64,000 nucleotides of DNA from Klebsiella huaxiensis (GCF_003261575.2 NZ_CP036175.1:1178001-1242000); one strand, 5' to 3'. Shown: positions 34,169 through 42,747, counted from the stretch's first letter. Translations and numbers: made by a program. Notes: generated by a model not told the origin, from the sequence alone.

Positions 34169-34504
34169 CTACCAGCGCCTGGATGCGCCGCCACCGCGAA
34201 AATTATCACGCGATGAGCGGCCAGTACGAACGCTGTTACGGCCTGAAGATCTACTGTTCTTCTGTTCTGTCGCGGTGTTTGATGCTCTGACTATTTTTCT
34301 GAAGGCTCTTCCGGCGGCGGTCGGCGTCAGCATAAGAATCAAAAACACGATAAACGGCGTGGCGAAACCAAGCAGGGTGAATAGTTTCCCCCAGCCCGCC
34401 GCGTGGCCTGAAATGGGCAGCGCAAATGTAAGGACTATGGCTGTCAGACAAATCAGTCCCAGGGTTTTGAGGCCACCTTTTATGGCGATGCTCAGCAACA
34501 CCAC
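34169..34504 (-). pseudogene. ygcG: C-terminal remnant of YgcG-type TPM-domain membrane protein
   Basis: 111 codons from a GTG at 34504; the same frame is open upstream only to a stop near 34586. It shows two hydrophobic segments (LGLICLTAIVLTFALPI and LFTLLGFATPFIVFLILML) and a glycine/serine/arginine-rich tail ending RDNFRGGGASRRW, which resembles the FSGGGGASGRW end of YgcG-family proteins. E. coli has ygcG at this place between eno and queE. The N-terminal TPM domain and signal peptide are missing, so it is probably a decayed fragment. Identification rests on the tail and synteny. Confidence 0.55.
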
Positions 34505-34731
34505 GGTCCAAATGAGCAGCGGCCAGCTCCATTGAGTTATTGCTCCGTCAACAAATATTAAGCATGGTTGATTATGATTTTATCTAATTATTTTCTGGAT
34601 TTTAGCCAGTAATTATTTAAATGAAACTCTCTGTAAAGCATTTTATTGTATCCGAGGGAAAGCAACGCAGTTTTGCCTGATTATGCACGATCTGCGATAA
34701 TGCGCGCTCATAACCCCAAGCAGAGATGATT

Positions 34732-35403
34732 ATGCAGTACCCGATTAACGAGATGTTCCAGACCTTGCAAGGCGAAGGTTACTTTACCGGCGTTCCCGCC
34801 ATTTTTATTCGCCTACAGGGATGCCCGGTTGGTTGCGCCTGGTGCGATACCAAACATACCTGGGATAAGCTTGCCGATCGGGAAGTGTCGCTGTTTAGCA
34901 TTCTGGCGAAAACCAAAGAGAGTGATAAATGGGGCCCGGCAAGCGGCGAAGATCTGCTGGCTATCATCGGGCGTCAGGGCTGGACTGCTCGCCACGTGGT
35001 GATTACCGGTGGCGAGCCCTGTATCCATGATTTAACGCCGTTGACCTCTCTGCTGGAGCAAAACGGATTTAGCTGCCAGATAGAAACCAGCGGCACTCAC
35101 GAGGTACGCTGTACGCCTCATACCTGGGTGACGGTATCGCCAAAAGTGAATATGCGCGGCGGCTATGACGTACTTTCTCAGGCCCTACAGCGGGCTGATG
35201 AAATTAAACATCCGGTTGGGCGCGTGCGCGATATTGAAGCGCTGGATGAACTACTGGAAACGCTGGCTGACGAGAAACCGCGTGTTATTGCGCTGCAGCC
35301 TATTAGTCAGAAGGATGACGCGACGCGGCTGTGTATTGAGACCTGCATCGCCCGCAACTGGCGTCTCTCTATGCAGACGCATAAATATCTGAATATTGCC
35401 TGA
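34732..35403 (+). CDS. queE: 7-carboxy-7-deazaguanine synthase
   Basis: 223 residues, as in E. coli. A radical-SAM enzyme that converts 6-carboxy-tetrahydropterin to 7-carboxy-7-deazaguanine, the step after QueD in queuosine synthesis. The cluster cysteines are in RLQGCPVGCAWCDTKHTW (C-x3-C-x2-C); ITGGEPCIHD and ETSGTHEV bind SAM and substrate. The ATG at 34732 matches the E. coli start; a second ATG six bases upstream is in frame but lies closer to the ribosome site. Convergent with ygcE. Confidence 0.97.
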   Translation: MQYPINEMFQTLQGEGYFTGVPAIFIRLQGCPVGCAWCDTKHTWDKLADREVSLFSILAKTKESDKWGPASGEDLLAIIGRQGWTARHVVITGGEPCIHDLTPLTSLLEQNGFSCQIETSGTHEVRCTPHTWVTVSPKVNMRGGYDVLSQALQRADEIKHPVGRVRDIEALDELLETLADEKPRVIALQPISQKDDATRLCIETCIARNWRLSMQTHKYLNIA

Positions 35404-35442
35404 ATATTTCACCGGGCGGGCAATCGCCGCCCGGCGTATCCG

Positions 35443-36921
35443 CTATGCGTTTGACCAGCTTTGAATGGCGTCAACGTCATCCAGGTTTCCGTGAATCACC
35501 TGATACGATTTTTTCAAAATCACATCAGTATGCTGTGTTAATTCCCTGAAAATTCCTTTATTTAGCGCCTCATAACGACTGGCGTTTTGTTCAACTGGTA
35601 TAAACTCATCTTTTACCCGGACCATATTTTCTATGGCCGCCTCGTAGGAAGGATACAGGCCTAATCCTACCGCGGTGTTAATGGCGGCGCCGAGGCTGGC
35701 GCAGCCGTTAATGGCGTTGCGTCTGGCGGGAAGGTTGAACACATCGGCAAAGATTTGCATAAACAGGTCGCTGTTCGAACCACCGCCGGTAATGATGATA
35801 TGTTTAGCGAAGTGATTCATTTCATTGCACATGTTGTCGTAGTTATTCTTCAACGTCAGCGCAACGCTCTCCAGAATCGAGCGATAAATCCACGCATAGT
35901 CCATGCTGGAGTCAAAGCCGATCATAATGCCGCGTTTGTAAGGCTCCCATGGGTTAGTCAGCCAGTCCAGCACGGTCATCAGGCCGTTACAGCCCGGAGG
36001 GACGACTGAGGCTTTTTTATTGAGCAGATCCTCCGGCGAAAGTCCCTGCGCTTTGGCATCCTGAATCAAGGATTCGCCCAGCATGTCCCGCAGCCAGCTG
36101 ACCGTCCACATTCCCTTACGAATGCCGTAGCCTTCATACAGCAGCGTTTCAGGAATAGAGGACATAATTGGCCAATACGCCACGGGATCCTTCGGCAATT
36201 GCTTACCATTCATCATCAGAGCGATATAGGTACCTAATGAGATCACTGCTGTTTCATCATCCAGCAACCCTGCGCCAAGCGCTTCGACCGGCTTATCGCT
36301 GGTGGTGCAGACAACGGGCAATCCTGCCGGGAAGCCGGTGGCAAGAGCGGCCTGTTCAGTAAGATGACCTAAGATTGTCCCCGGCATCTGTACGTCAAAG
36401 AGCATGTGGCGAGGGATGTTAAATTTCTTCATTACCTCGTCATCGTCGCTCCACGACCAGGTTTTATAATCCACCGGCCATTGACCAAAGTAGTTGGCGA
36501 TATTGTCTTTGAACTCGCCGGTTAAGCGGTGCGACAGATAGCCCGAAAATGAGGTGACCCAGGCCACATCAGGATTGGTATGTTCATAAGGCCGGGTGAC
36601 GCGGGCATCCTGCCAGCTGATTAGCGGTTCTGCAGGCGTGCCGTCAGCTTTGAGTAACGCGCGACAGCAGCGGATGGAGCCCAGGCCGATACCGACAATA
36701 TCCTCTTTATGGCCCGCAAACTGACTCATCAGATCTTTTCCGGCGAAGCATAAAGAGGTCCATAAATCATCGTCGGGATGTTCTGCGGTATCGGCATCCG
36801 GGGTATGCATTGGCTGTAGCAGGCCTTTTCCTTCACAGACCACGTTCCCTTGCAAGTCGTACATCACGACTTTGGTGCTCTGGCTCCCGCCATCGATTCC
36901 AATGATGTATTTCTTTGACAT
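35443..36921 (-). CDS. ygcE: FGGY-family carbohydrate kinase YgcE
   Basis: 492 residues, as in E. coli. The FGGY fold shows IGIDGGSQSTKVVMYDLQG at the N-terminus (phosphate loop), SWQDARVTRPYE, and the second ATP motif HIIITGGGSNSDLFMQIFADV near residue 400. It probably phosphorylates a polyol or ketose; the physiological substrate is not known to me. It follows yqcE by 26 bases and is cotranscribed with it. The presence of a GlpP-type antiterminator gene in the locus suggests that a glycerol-phosphate-like product may be the inducer. Confidence 0.93.
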   Translation of the reverse strand: MSKKYIIGIDGGSQSTKVVMYDLQGNVVCEGKGLLQPMHTPDADTAEHPDDDLWTSLCFAGKDLMSQFAGHKEDIVGIGLGSIRCCRALLKADGTPAEPLISWQDARVTRPYEHTNPDVAWVTSFSGYLSHRLTGEFKDNIANYFGQWPVDYKTWSWSDDDEVMKKFNIPRHMLFDVQMPGTILGHLTEQAALATGFPAGLPVVCTTSDKPVEALGAGLLDDETAVISLGTYIALMMNGKQLPKDPVAYWPIMSSIPETLLYEGYGIRKGMWTVSWLRDMLGESLIQDAKAQGLSPEDLLNKKASVVPPGCNGLMTVLDWLTNPWEPYKRGIMIGFDSSMDYAWIYRSILESVALTLKNNYDNMCNEMNHFAKHIIITGGGSNSDLFMQIFADVFNLPARRNAINGCASLGAAINTAVGLGLYPSYEAAIENMVRVKDEFIPVEQNASRYEALNKGIFRELTQHTDVILKKSYQVIHGNLDDVDAIQSWSNA

Positions 36922-36947
36922 TATTATTCTCCTTTAAATTTTCACCA

Positions 36948-38246
36948 TCACTCGCCGGTTGTTTCAGCGGCCAGCGATGTCTCGTTTTCTGGTGTGGCGT
37001 CGGCGCTGCGTATTTTCCTGAACAGCAGAAAGGTAAAGAGGATCACCATGCACAGCGCGGCTAATCCCATCAGCCACATATTGCGATAGGCTTCTTCGGC
37101 AGGAAGGGTGTCCTGCCAGTGGCCGACAATCGGATAGACAAAAACGTCGGGCAGGAAGCCGATCACCGAGCAGATCCCGACGGTGGTTCCCATGATGTAG
37201 CTGGGCGTTCTGGCTTCGCCGGGGCAAGCCCAGTAGAGCCCGCGAGAGGCGTAGCAGGTAAAACCCAGCAGCAGAATCAGACCAATACCCATGGCAACGG
37301 ATTGCGGGTTTGAGTTGGTTGCCAGCAGCGCGATGAGCGCCAGCACCCCAACGATCGACAGCAGTTGAATAACGCGGGTTGGCGATTTTACCTTGCTATA
37401 AGTCGTGATAATGCCCCCCAGCGGGCCGCAGATAGCACGGAAGATTTTGTTGATCACGATCCCCATATAGCTCGCGGCCACCAGCGACATGCCGTACATT
37501 TCGGTCAAGTAGTTGGTGGAGTAGCTGAGGATCGCGTAGATAGTAAAGACGCCAAAGATCACCATGCTGCAGTACCAGGTGGTGCTGATGCGCAGAACGG
37601 CGAGAATATCGCTTAACTGGAACGATTTTTTCTCCTCTTTCGCGGCGTTGCTGTGCTGAGGGGCATCGCTAACAAAGAACCAGCATAGTATTCCCAACAG
37701 GATATAAACCACGCTGTAGATAATGATTACCGTCTTCAGGCTGTTGCTGTCATCGGGTTCGAAACGGGAAAATGCCCACATGGTAAATACCGCCAGCGAC
37801 ATCACGCCCACGCCGCGCAGTCCCTCCATCCAGCCCATGATTTTTCCCTGCTCGCTATGGTCGCCAAGCAGAGAAGCGGCTTTAATTGACACCGACCACA
37901 GCATCAGAATCGTGGTGATAGCAAAGGCGACCTGAATACAAAGCATGACCCACAGTGGTGGGTAGGTAGCCATTAATAAACCAAGCAGGCCGGTAATAAT
38001 CATTGCCGAGGTAATCATTTTACGATGGGAAAATTTATCGGCAATAACTCCGCTGGGGGCGTAAAGAATAATTGCGGCGATACCAAATGTGCTCATAATT
38101 AAGCCGATTTCGGTATTGCTGAATCCCATAAATTTGGCCATTGGGATCTGATAAATATATCTCAAATAGGCAAGGTCAAAGCTGACGCCGCCGCTAAAGC
38201 TAATAATGGCAAGCGTTATCCAACGGCGATATGAGGTTTGTTGCAT
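36948..38246 (-). CDS. yqcE: MFS transporter YqcE
   Basis: 432 residues with 12 predicted membrane segments, very similar to E. coli YqcE. The N-terminus (SYRRWITLAIISFSGGVSFDLAYLRY) and signature loop YAPSGVIADKFSHRKM are typical of the family. It is presumed to import the substrate of the co-transcribed kinase YgcE. Its leader carries an intrinsic terminator and a competing hairpin (38396-38460), so expression probably depends on antitermination. Cytoplasmic-membrane protein; substrate unknown. Confidence 0.93.
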   Translation of the reverse strand: MQQTSYRRWITLAIISFSGGVSFDLAYLRYIYQIPMAKFMGFSNTEIGLIMSTFGIAAIILYAPSGVIADKFSHRKMITSAMIITGLLGLLMATYPPLWVMLCIQVAFAITTILMLWSVSIKAASLLGDHSEQGKIMGWMEGLRGVGVMSLAVFTMWAFSRFEPDDSNSLKTVIIIYSVVYILLGILCWFFVSDAPQHSNAAKEEKKSFQLSDILAVLRISTTWYCSMVIFGVFTIYAILSYSTNYLTEMYGMSLVAASYMGIVINKIFRAICGPLGGIITTYSKVKSPTRVIQLLSIVGVLALIALLATNSNPQSVAMGIGLILLLGFTCYASRGLYWACPGEARTPSYIMGTTVGICSVIGFLPDVFVYPIVGHWQDTLPAEEAYRNMWLMGLAALCMVILFTFLLFRKIRSADATPENETSLAAETTGE

Positions 38247-38264
38247 ATCGTAATCTCATTTTAA

Positions 38265-38391
38265 TATACCCTTCATACTTCAAGTTGCTGATGCGTTGGC
38301 TGCGTTCACTCACCCGAATCATTTACTACAGTAAGCTCATCGGGATTCATTAACTTGCCGCCTTTCTGTAACTCGAATTATTCTGGGTATA
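38265..38391 (-). repeat. ERIC element, full length
   Basis: Exactly 127 bases, from TATACCCTTCATACTTCAAG to TTCTGGGTATA, containing GTAAGCTCATCGGGATTCA (the ERIC core in reverse). It lies between the yqcE start and the terminator of the yqcE leader, so it is transcribed as part of the yqcE 5' untranslated region. Confidence 0.92.
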
Positions 38392-38395
38392 GACG

Positions 38396-38460
38396 AAAAA
38401 AAGAGAAAAGTAAACCGCCTTGTTCAGGTGGATTACTTTTCTCAGGTCTCTAGTAATTAT
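38396..38460 (-). promoter_or_regulatory. yqcE leader: antiterminator/terminator switch
   Basis: Read on the minus strand. Terminator: GAGAAAAGTAA (from 38443) pairs with TTACTTTTCTC (to 38403), with CC/GG pairs closing the loop, followed by seven T (38402-38396). Competing hairpin: ATTACT (38457-38452) pairs with AGTAAT (38437-38432), so its 3' arm is taken from the terminator's 5' arm. Its 14-base loop is AGAGACCTGAGAAA. It matches the ygcW leader at 38601-38665. The structures are visible in sequence; control by YgcP is inferred. Confidence 0.75.
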
Positions 38461-38502
38461 TATTAGAAATAACATGCTGGCGTGGGTTTTAGTGTGAGAG
38501 TA

Positions 38503-38535
38503 ATCACGATTCGTAGTTTTATGCTTAATCGTGAT
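38503..38535. promoter_or_regulatory. 9-bp inverted repeat between divergent yqcE and ygcW promoters
   Basis: ATCACGATT (38503-38511) and AATCGTGAT (38527-38535) are perfect reverse complements, midway between the two leaders. A candidate operator for an unidentified regulator; each half is also loosely CRP-like. Confidence 0.5.
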
Positions 38536-38549
38536 ACGAAATATTCATC

Positions 38550-38565
38550 TGTGATTACGATCACA
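38550..38565. promoter_or_regulatory. CRP site
   Basis: TGTGA-TTACGA-TCACA matches the CRP consensus in all ten core positions. Its centre is 41.5 bases before 38599; TAAAAA at 38587-38592 would then be the -10 hexamer of a class II CRP-dependent promoter for ygcW starting two bases ahead of the leader hairpin. Confidence 0.85.
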
Positions 38566-38600
38566 TTAGAAGTCTGAGCGTTGTGCTAAAAATTTACCCC

Positions 38601-38665
38601 AGTTACCAGAGATAATGAGAAAGGTGACTTCCCTCTAGCGGGGGAAGTTGCCTTTCTTTTTTTTT
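38601..38665 (+). promoter_or_regulatory. ygcW leader: antiterminator/terminator switch
   Basis: Terminator: GAAAGGTGACTTCCC (38619-38633) pairs with GGGAAGTTGCCTTTC (38642-38656), 15 pairs including two G-U, followed by nine T (38657-38665). Competing hairpin: AGTTACC (38601-38607) pairs with GGTGACT (38623-38629), seven pairs including one G-U, with the 15-base loop AGAGATAATGAGAAA. The loop shares AGAGA and GAGAAA with the yqcE leader, and the loop-closing pair is C-G here but T-A there. The terminator sits only 25 bases before the ygcW ATG, so it must be bypassed for expression. Confidence 0.78.
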
Positions 38666-38690
38666 GCCTAAAAGAATTTGGAGCCAAACT

Positions 38691-39476
38691 ATGTCGATCG
38701 AATCTCTTAATGCATTCTCAATGGATTTCTTCTCTCTGAAAGGTAAAACGGCGATTGTCACCGGCGGCAACAGCGGGTTGGGTCAGGCCTTTGCCATGGC
38801 GCTGGCGAAAGCCGGGGCAAACCTGTTTATCCCAAGCTTTGTTAAAGATAACGGTGAAACGAAAGAAATAATTGAAAAACAAGGTGTTGAAGTTGAGTTC
38901 ATGCAGGTGGATATCACCGCGAAAGGCGCGCCTGAGAAGATTATCGCCGCCTGCTGCGAGCGCTTTGGCACGGTCGATATTCTGGTCAACAACGCCGGGA
39001 TTTGTAAGCTGAATAAGGTGCTGGACTTCGGTCGTGCGGACTGGGATCCGATGATTGATGTTAACTTGACGGCGGCTTTTGAACTGAGCTATGAAGCGGC
39101 AAAAATAATGATTCCGCAAAATAGCGGGAAAATTATTAACATTTGCTCTTTATTCTCTTATCTTGGCGGCCAATGGTCACCGGCTTATTCTGCAACAAAA
39201 CATGCGCTTGCCGGTTTCACTAAGGCATATTGCGATGAGTTAGGGCAATATAACATTCAGGTTAACGGCATCGCCCCTGGTTATTATGCAACCGATATTA
39301 CATTAGCTACCCGCAGTAATCCTGAAACTAACCAGCGTGTGCTGGATCATATTCCAGCAAATCGTTGGGGGGATACTCAGGATTTAATGGGAGCAGCCGT
39401 ATTCTTAGCCAGTCAGGCATCAAATTACGTTAATGGTCATTTGTTAGTTGTCGATGGCGGTTATCTGGTGCGTTAA
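38691..39476 (+). CDS. ygcW: SDR-family oxidoreductase YgcW
   Basis: 261 residues, as in E. coli. A classical short-chain dehydrogenase with TGGNSGLGQAFAMALAKAG (NAD(P) binding), NNAGI, the catalytic Ser in NICSLFSY and the YxxxK motif in YSATKHALAGF. It probably oxidises or reduces a sugar or polyol intermediate. I use the ATG at 38691 after TTGGAGCC; earlier starts lie inside the terminator T-run. Divergent from yqcE-ygcE and probably under the same antitermination control. Confidence 0.94.
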   Translation: MSIESLNAFSMDFFSLKGKTAIVTGGNSGLGQAFAMALAKAGANLFIPSFVKDNGETKEIIEKQGVEVEFMQVDITAKGAPEKIIAACCERFGTVDILVNNAGICKLNKVLDFGRADWDPMIDVNLTAAFELSYEAAKIMIPQNSGKIINICSLFSYLGGQWSPAYSATKHALAGFTKAYCDELGQYNIQVNGIAPGYYATDITLATRSNPETNQRVLDHIPANRWGDTQDLMGAAVFLASQASNYVNGHLLVVDGGYLVR

Positions 39477-39507
39477 TTTGTAACCGGTGGTTTCTGTTTT
39501 TATTTAT

Positions 39508-39716
39508 TATATTACACAATATCATTCAAGATGCATCGAGGTGGCAAGGGAATTAAATCCCCAGGAGCATAGATGACTATGTTATTGGGGGTTATGACAA
39601 ATCCGCCGGGAGCGGATTTGAACGCTGCTTGCAGCGGCCCCGTAAGGGGTGAGGTCCATGGATGGACCGAATAATTCGCAGCCAACAAAGAGGCAGTTTG
39701 AAAGGTGACGTGTATA
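39508..39716 (+). repeat. ERIC element with internal insertion
   Basis: ERIC ends and core (ATCATTCAAGATGCATCGAG, TAAATCCCCAGGAGC, GCAGCCAACAAAGAGGCAG, TGACGTGTATA) are present, but about 80 extra bases with GC-rich hairpins (for example GGCCCCGTAAGGGG-type dyads near 39638-39652) interrupt it. It occupies most of the ygcW-ygcU gap (39477-39746). Confidence 0.8.
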
Positions 39717-39746
39717 TTCCGAATTAATTATCAGGAAGGAATTACT

Positions 39747-41201
39747 ATGTCTCTATCCCGTGAAGCGATTGTTGACCAATTAAAAGAAATTGTTGGCTCC
39801 GATCGCGTAATTACTGATGAAACCGTTTTAAAGCGAAATAGTATTGACCGTTTTCGTAAATATGCGGACATCCATGGCGTCTTTACGCTGCCGCTGCCTG
39901 CTGCGGTCGTTAAGTTAGGTTCGACCGAACAGGTTTCTAACGTGCTGGCGTTTATGAACCAGCATAAGATCAACGGGGTTCCGCGTACCGGCGCATCCGC
40001 GACCGAAGGCGGACTGGAAACCGTGGTGGAGAATTCCGTGGTGCTGGACGGCGCCGGGATGAACCAAATCCTCAATATCGATATTGAAAATATGCAGGCG
40101 ACCGCGCAGTGCGGGGTACAGCTCGAAATTCTGGAAAACGCGCTGCGGGCTAAAGGCTACACTACTGGACACTCACCACAGTCTAAACCGTTGGCACAGA
40201 TGGGTGGCCTGGTGGCAACCCGCAGCATCGGTCAGTTTTCCACGCTGTACGGGGCGATTGAAGATATGGTGGTCGGGTTGGAAGCCGTGCTGCCTGACGG
40301 CACCATCACCCGCATCAAAAACGTCCCGCGTCGTGCTGCCGGTCCGGACATTCGCCACATCATTATCGGCAACGAAGGTGCACTGTGCTATATCACTGAA
40401 GTAACAGTGAAAATCTTCAAGTTTACCCCGGAAAATAACCTGTTTTACGGCTATATCCTCGACGACATGAAGGTCGGGTTTAACATCCTGCGCGAAGTGA
40501 TGGTGGAAGGGTATCGCCCGTCAATTGCTCGCTTGTATGATGCGGAAGATGGCACCCAGCACTTTACTCATTTTGCCGACGGCAAATGCGTACTGATCTT
40601 TATGGCAGAGGGTAACCCGCGGATGGCGAAAGCGACCGGGGAAGGGATCGCGGAAGTCGTTGCGCGCTATCCGCAGTGCCAGCGCGTGGACAGCAAGCTT
40701 ATCGAAAACTGGTTTAATCACCTGAACTGGGGCCCGGAAAAAGTGGCCGCCGAGCGCGTGCAGATCCTGAAAACCGGCAATATGGGATTCACCACTGAAG
40801 TTTCAGGCTGCTGGAGCTGTATCCATGAGATCTATGAAAGCGTGATCCACCGTATTCGTACCGAATTCCCGCACGCCGACGATATCACTATGCTGGGCGG
40901 CCATTCATCTCATAGCTATATGAACGGCACCAACATGTACTTCGTTTATGACTACAACGTGGTGGACTGTAAGCCGGAAGAGGAGATCGATAAGTACCAC
41001 AATCCGCTGAACAAGATTATCTGCGAAGAGACGATTCGCCTTGGCGGTTCTATGGTGCATCACCATGGAATTGGCAAACATCGCGTTCACTGGAGCAAGC
41101 TGGAACACGGCAGCGCATGGCCGCTGCTGGAAGGTCTGAAGAAGCAGTTTGATCCCAACGGGATTATGAATACCGGAACGATCTACCCGATTGAGAAGTA
41201 G
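39747..41201 (+). CDS. ygcU: FAD-linked oxidoreductase YgcU
   Basis: 484 residues, as in E. coli. A FAD_binding_4/FAD-linked oxidase C-domain enzyme related to alkyldihydroxyacetonephosphate synthase, D-lactate dehydrogenase and glycolate oxidase GlcD. The FAD-binding region is GVPRTGASATEGGLETVV and GHSPQSKPLAQMGGLVATRS; the C-terminal substrate domain ends GGSMVHHHGIGKHR... with the histidine cluster MVHHHGIG near residue 445, typical of the family. Electrons probably pass to the ETF pair YgcQR. The start at 39747 follows AGGAAGGA. Substrate unknown. Confidence 0.93.
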   Translation: MSLSREAIVDQLKEIVGSDRVITDETVLKRNSIDRFRKYADIHGVFTLPLPAAVVKLGSTEQVSNVLAFMNQHKINGVPRTGASATEGGLETVVENSVVLDGAGMNQILNIDIENMQATAQCGVQLEILENALRAKGYTTGHSPQSKPLAQMGGLVATRSIGQFSTLYGAIEDMVVGLEAVLPDGTITRIKNVPRRAAGPDIRHIIIGNEGALCYITEVTVKIFKFTPENNLFYGYILDDMKVGFNILREVMVEGYRPSIARLYDAEDGTQHFTHFADGKCVLIFMAEGNPRMAKATGEGIAEVVARYPQCQRVDSKLIENWFNHLNWGPEKVAAERVQILKTGNMGFTTEVSGCWSCIHEIYESVIHRIRTEFPHADDITMLGGHSSHSYMNGTNMYFVYDYNVVDCKPEEEIDKYHNPLNKIICEETIRLGGSMVHHHGIGKHRVHWSKLEHGSAWPLLEGLKKQFDPNGIMNTGTIYPIEK

Positions 41202-41217
41202 CTAGTTATACGCAAAA

Positions 41218-41344
41218 TATACGCAAAATCATTCGCGTTGCATCGAGGCGGCAAGTGAATAAGTCTCCAGGAGCGTACAAGAGTACGTGACTGGGGCTTA
41301 TGAACGTAGCCAACGAAGAGGCAGCGTGAAGGATGACGCGTATA
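41218..41344 (+). repeat. ERIC element, full length, inside ygcU-ygcS gap
   Basis: Exactly 127 bases from TATACGCAAAATCATTCGCG to GGATGACGCGTATA, with the core AAGTCTCCAGGAGCGTAC. It lies between two genes probably in one transcript, so it is part of an operon mRNA and could be a processing or stability element. Confidence 0.9.
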
Positions 41345-41397
41345 AGCGGCTTCTCAATTGGGAAGCCACACTTTTACCGGACCATGAAGGGGTAGAA

Positions 41398-42747
41398 ATG
41401 AACACTTCACCGGTGCGAATGGACGACTTACCGCTTAACGGTTTTCACTGCCGCATTGCCGCGCTGACTTTCGGCGCACATCTTGTCGATGGATATGTCC
41501 TCGGCGTTATCGGTTACGCCATTATTCAGCTCACTCCCGCCATGCAACTGACGCCTTTTATGGCCGGCATGATCGGCGGTGCCGCGCTATTGGGGCTTTT
41601 TATCGGTAGCCTGATCCTGGGATGGGTTTCGGATCACATTGGTCGCCAGAAAATTTTCAACTTCAGCTTTGTGCTGATTACCGTCGCTTCATTTCTGCAA
41701 TTTTTTGCTACTACGCCCGAGCAACTGATTGGTTTACGGATCCTGATAGGGATCGGCCTCGGCGGAGATTACTCCGTGGGTCACACGCTGCTGGCCGAGT
41801 TCTCGCCGCGCCGACATCGGGGGATTCTGCTCGGCGCATTTAGCGTGGTGTGGACCGTGGGTTACGTCCTGGCAAGCCTTGCCGGTCATCATTTTATAAG
41901 CGAAAACCCGGATGCCTGGCGCTGGCTGCTGGCATCGTCTGCTCTACCGGCGCTATTGATTACGCTGCTGCGCTGGGGAACGCCGGAATCCCCACGCTGG
42001 TTGATGCGTCAGGGTCGATTCGCTGAAGCCCATGCCGTGGTGCAGCGCTGTTTTGGTATGCACGTACAACTGGGCGATGAGGTAACGAAAGAGACGAATA
42101 AACATATCCGAACCCTGTTCTCATCGCGCTACTGGCGGCGCACGGCCTTTAATAGCATCTTCTTTGTTTGCCTGGTGATCCCCTGGTTCGTTATCTACAC
42201 CTGGCTGCCGACGATTGCCGAAACCATTGGCCTTGAAGATGCGCTAACTGCCAGCCTGATGCTGAATGCGCTACTGATCGTTGGTGCGCTGCTGGGTCTG
42301 GTATTAACCCATCTGCTGGCCCATCGCCATTTCCTGCTCGGCAGCTTTTTGCTGCTGGCGGCGACATTAATTGTCATGGCCTGCTTACCGACCGGCAGCC
42401 ACTGGACGTTGCTGCTTTTTGTCTTATTCAGCACCACGATTTCGGCGGTCAGTAATCTGGTGGGGATTTTACCGGCGGAAAGCTTTCCCACGGACATTCG
42501 CTCTCTGGGTGTGGGATTCGCTACCGCCATGAGCCGGCTCGGCGCCGCAATCAGCACCGGCCTGCTGCCCTGGACCCTGGCGCAATGGGGGATGACGGTG
42601 ACGCTGCTGCTATTGGCCGGAGTATTGCTGGTTGGCTTCGTGGTGACCTGGCTATGGGCTCCTGAGACCAAAGCGCTGCCGCTGGTGGCGGCCGGAAGCG
42701 GCGACCAAAGACAAGGAGGTAAAAATGAACATTCTATTGGCGTTTAA
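41398..42747 (+). CDS. ygcS: MFS transporter YgcS
   Basis: 449 residues (E. coli YgcS 445) with 12 membrane segments, of the sugar-porter-like MFS family: LVDGYVLGVIGYAIIQL, GWVSDHIGRQKIF (loop 2-3 signature), PESPRWLMRQGR (end of the N-terminal half) and AESFPTDIRSLGVGF. I use the ATG at 41398; an upstream in-frame start lies in the ERIC element. Its last 23 bases overlap ygcR. A second transporter of the same locus as YqcE, presumably for the YgcU substrate. Confidence 0.93.
   Translation: MNTSPVRMDDLPLNGFHCRIAALTFGAHLVDGYVLGVIGYAIIQLTPAMQLTPFMAGMIGGAALLGLFIGSLILGWVSDHIGRQKIFNFSFVLITVASFLQFFATTPEQLIGLRILIGIGLGGDYSVGHTLLAEFSPRRHRGILLGAFSVVWTVGYVLASLAGHHFISENPDAWRWLLASSALPALLITLLRWGTPESPRWLMRQGRFAEAHAVVQRCFGMHVQLGDEVTKETNKHIRTLFSSRYWRRTAFNSIFFVCLVIPWFVIYTWLPTIAETIGLEDALTASLMLNALLIVGALLGLVLTHLLAHRHFLLGSFLLLAATLIVMACLPTGSHWTLLLFVLFSTTISAVSNLVGILPAESFPTDIRSLGVGFATAMSRLGAAISTGLLPWTLAQWGMTVTLLLLAGVLLVGFVVTWLWAPETKALPLVAAGSGDQRQGGKNEHSIGV

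Noticed and set aside
38396..38665. BglG/SacY-type RAT antiterminator elements as the explanation for the ygc leaders
   Set aside because: The loop and arm sequences do not match the conserved RAT sequence and no BglG-type gene is nearby; a GlpP-type gene is.
38396..38665. Two terminated small RNAs rather than leader switches
   Set aside because: Not excluded, but the terminators sit just ahead of yqcE/ygcW with no second promoter visible between the ygcW terminator and its start codon (25 bases), and the paired competing hairpins favour attenuation.
41287..41397. Earlier in-frame start for ygcS
   Set aside because: The extra 37 residues are translated from an ERIC element; the ATG at 41398 matches the known YgcS start.
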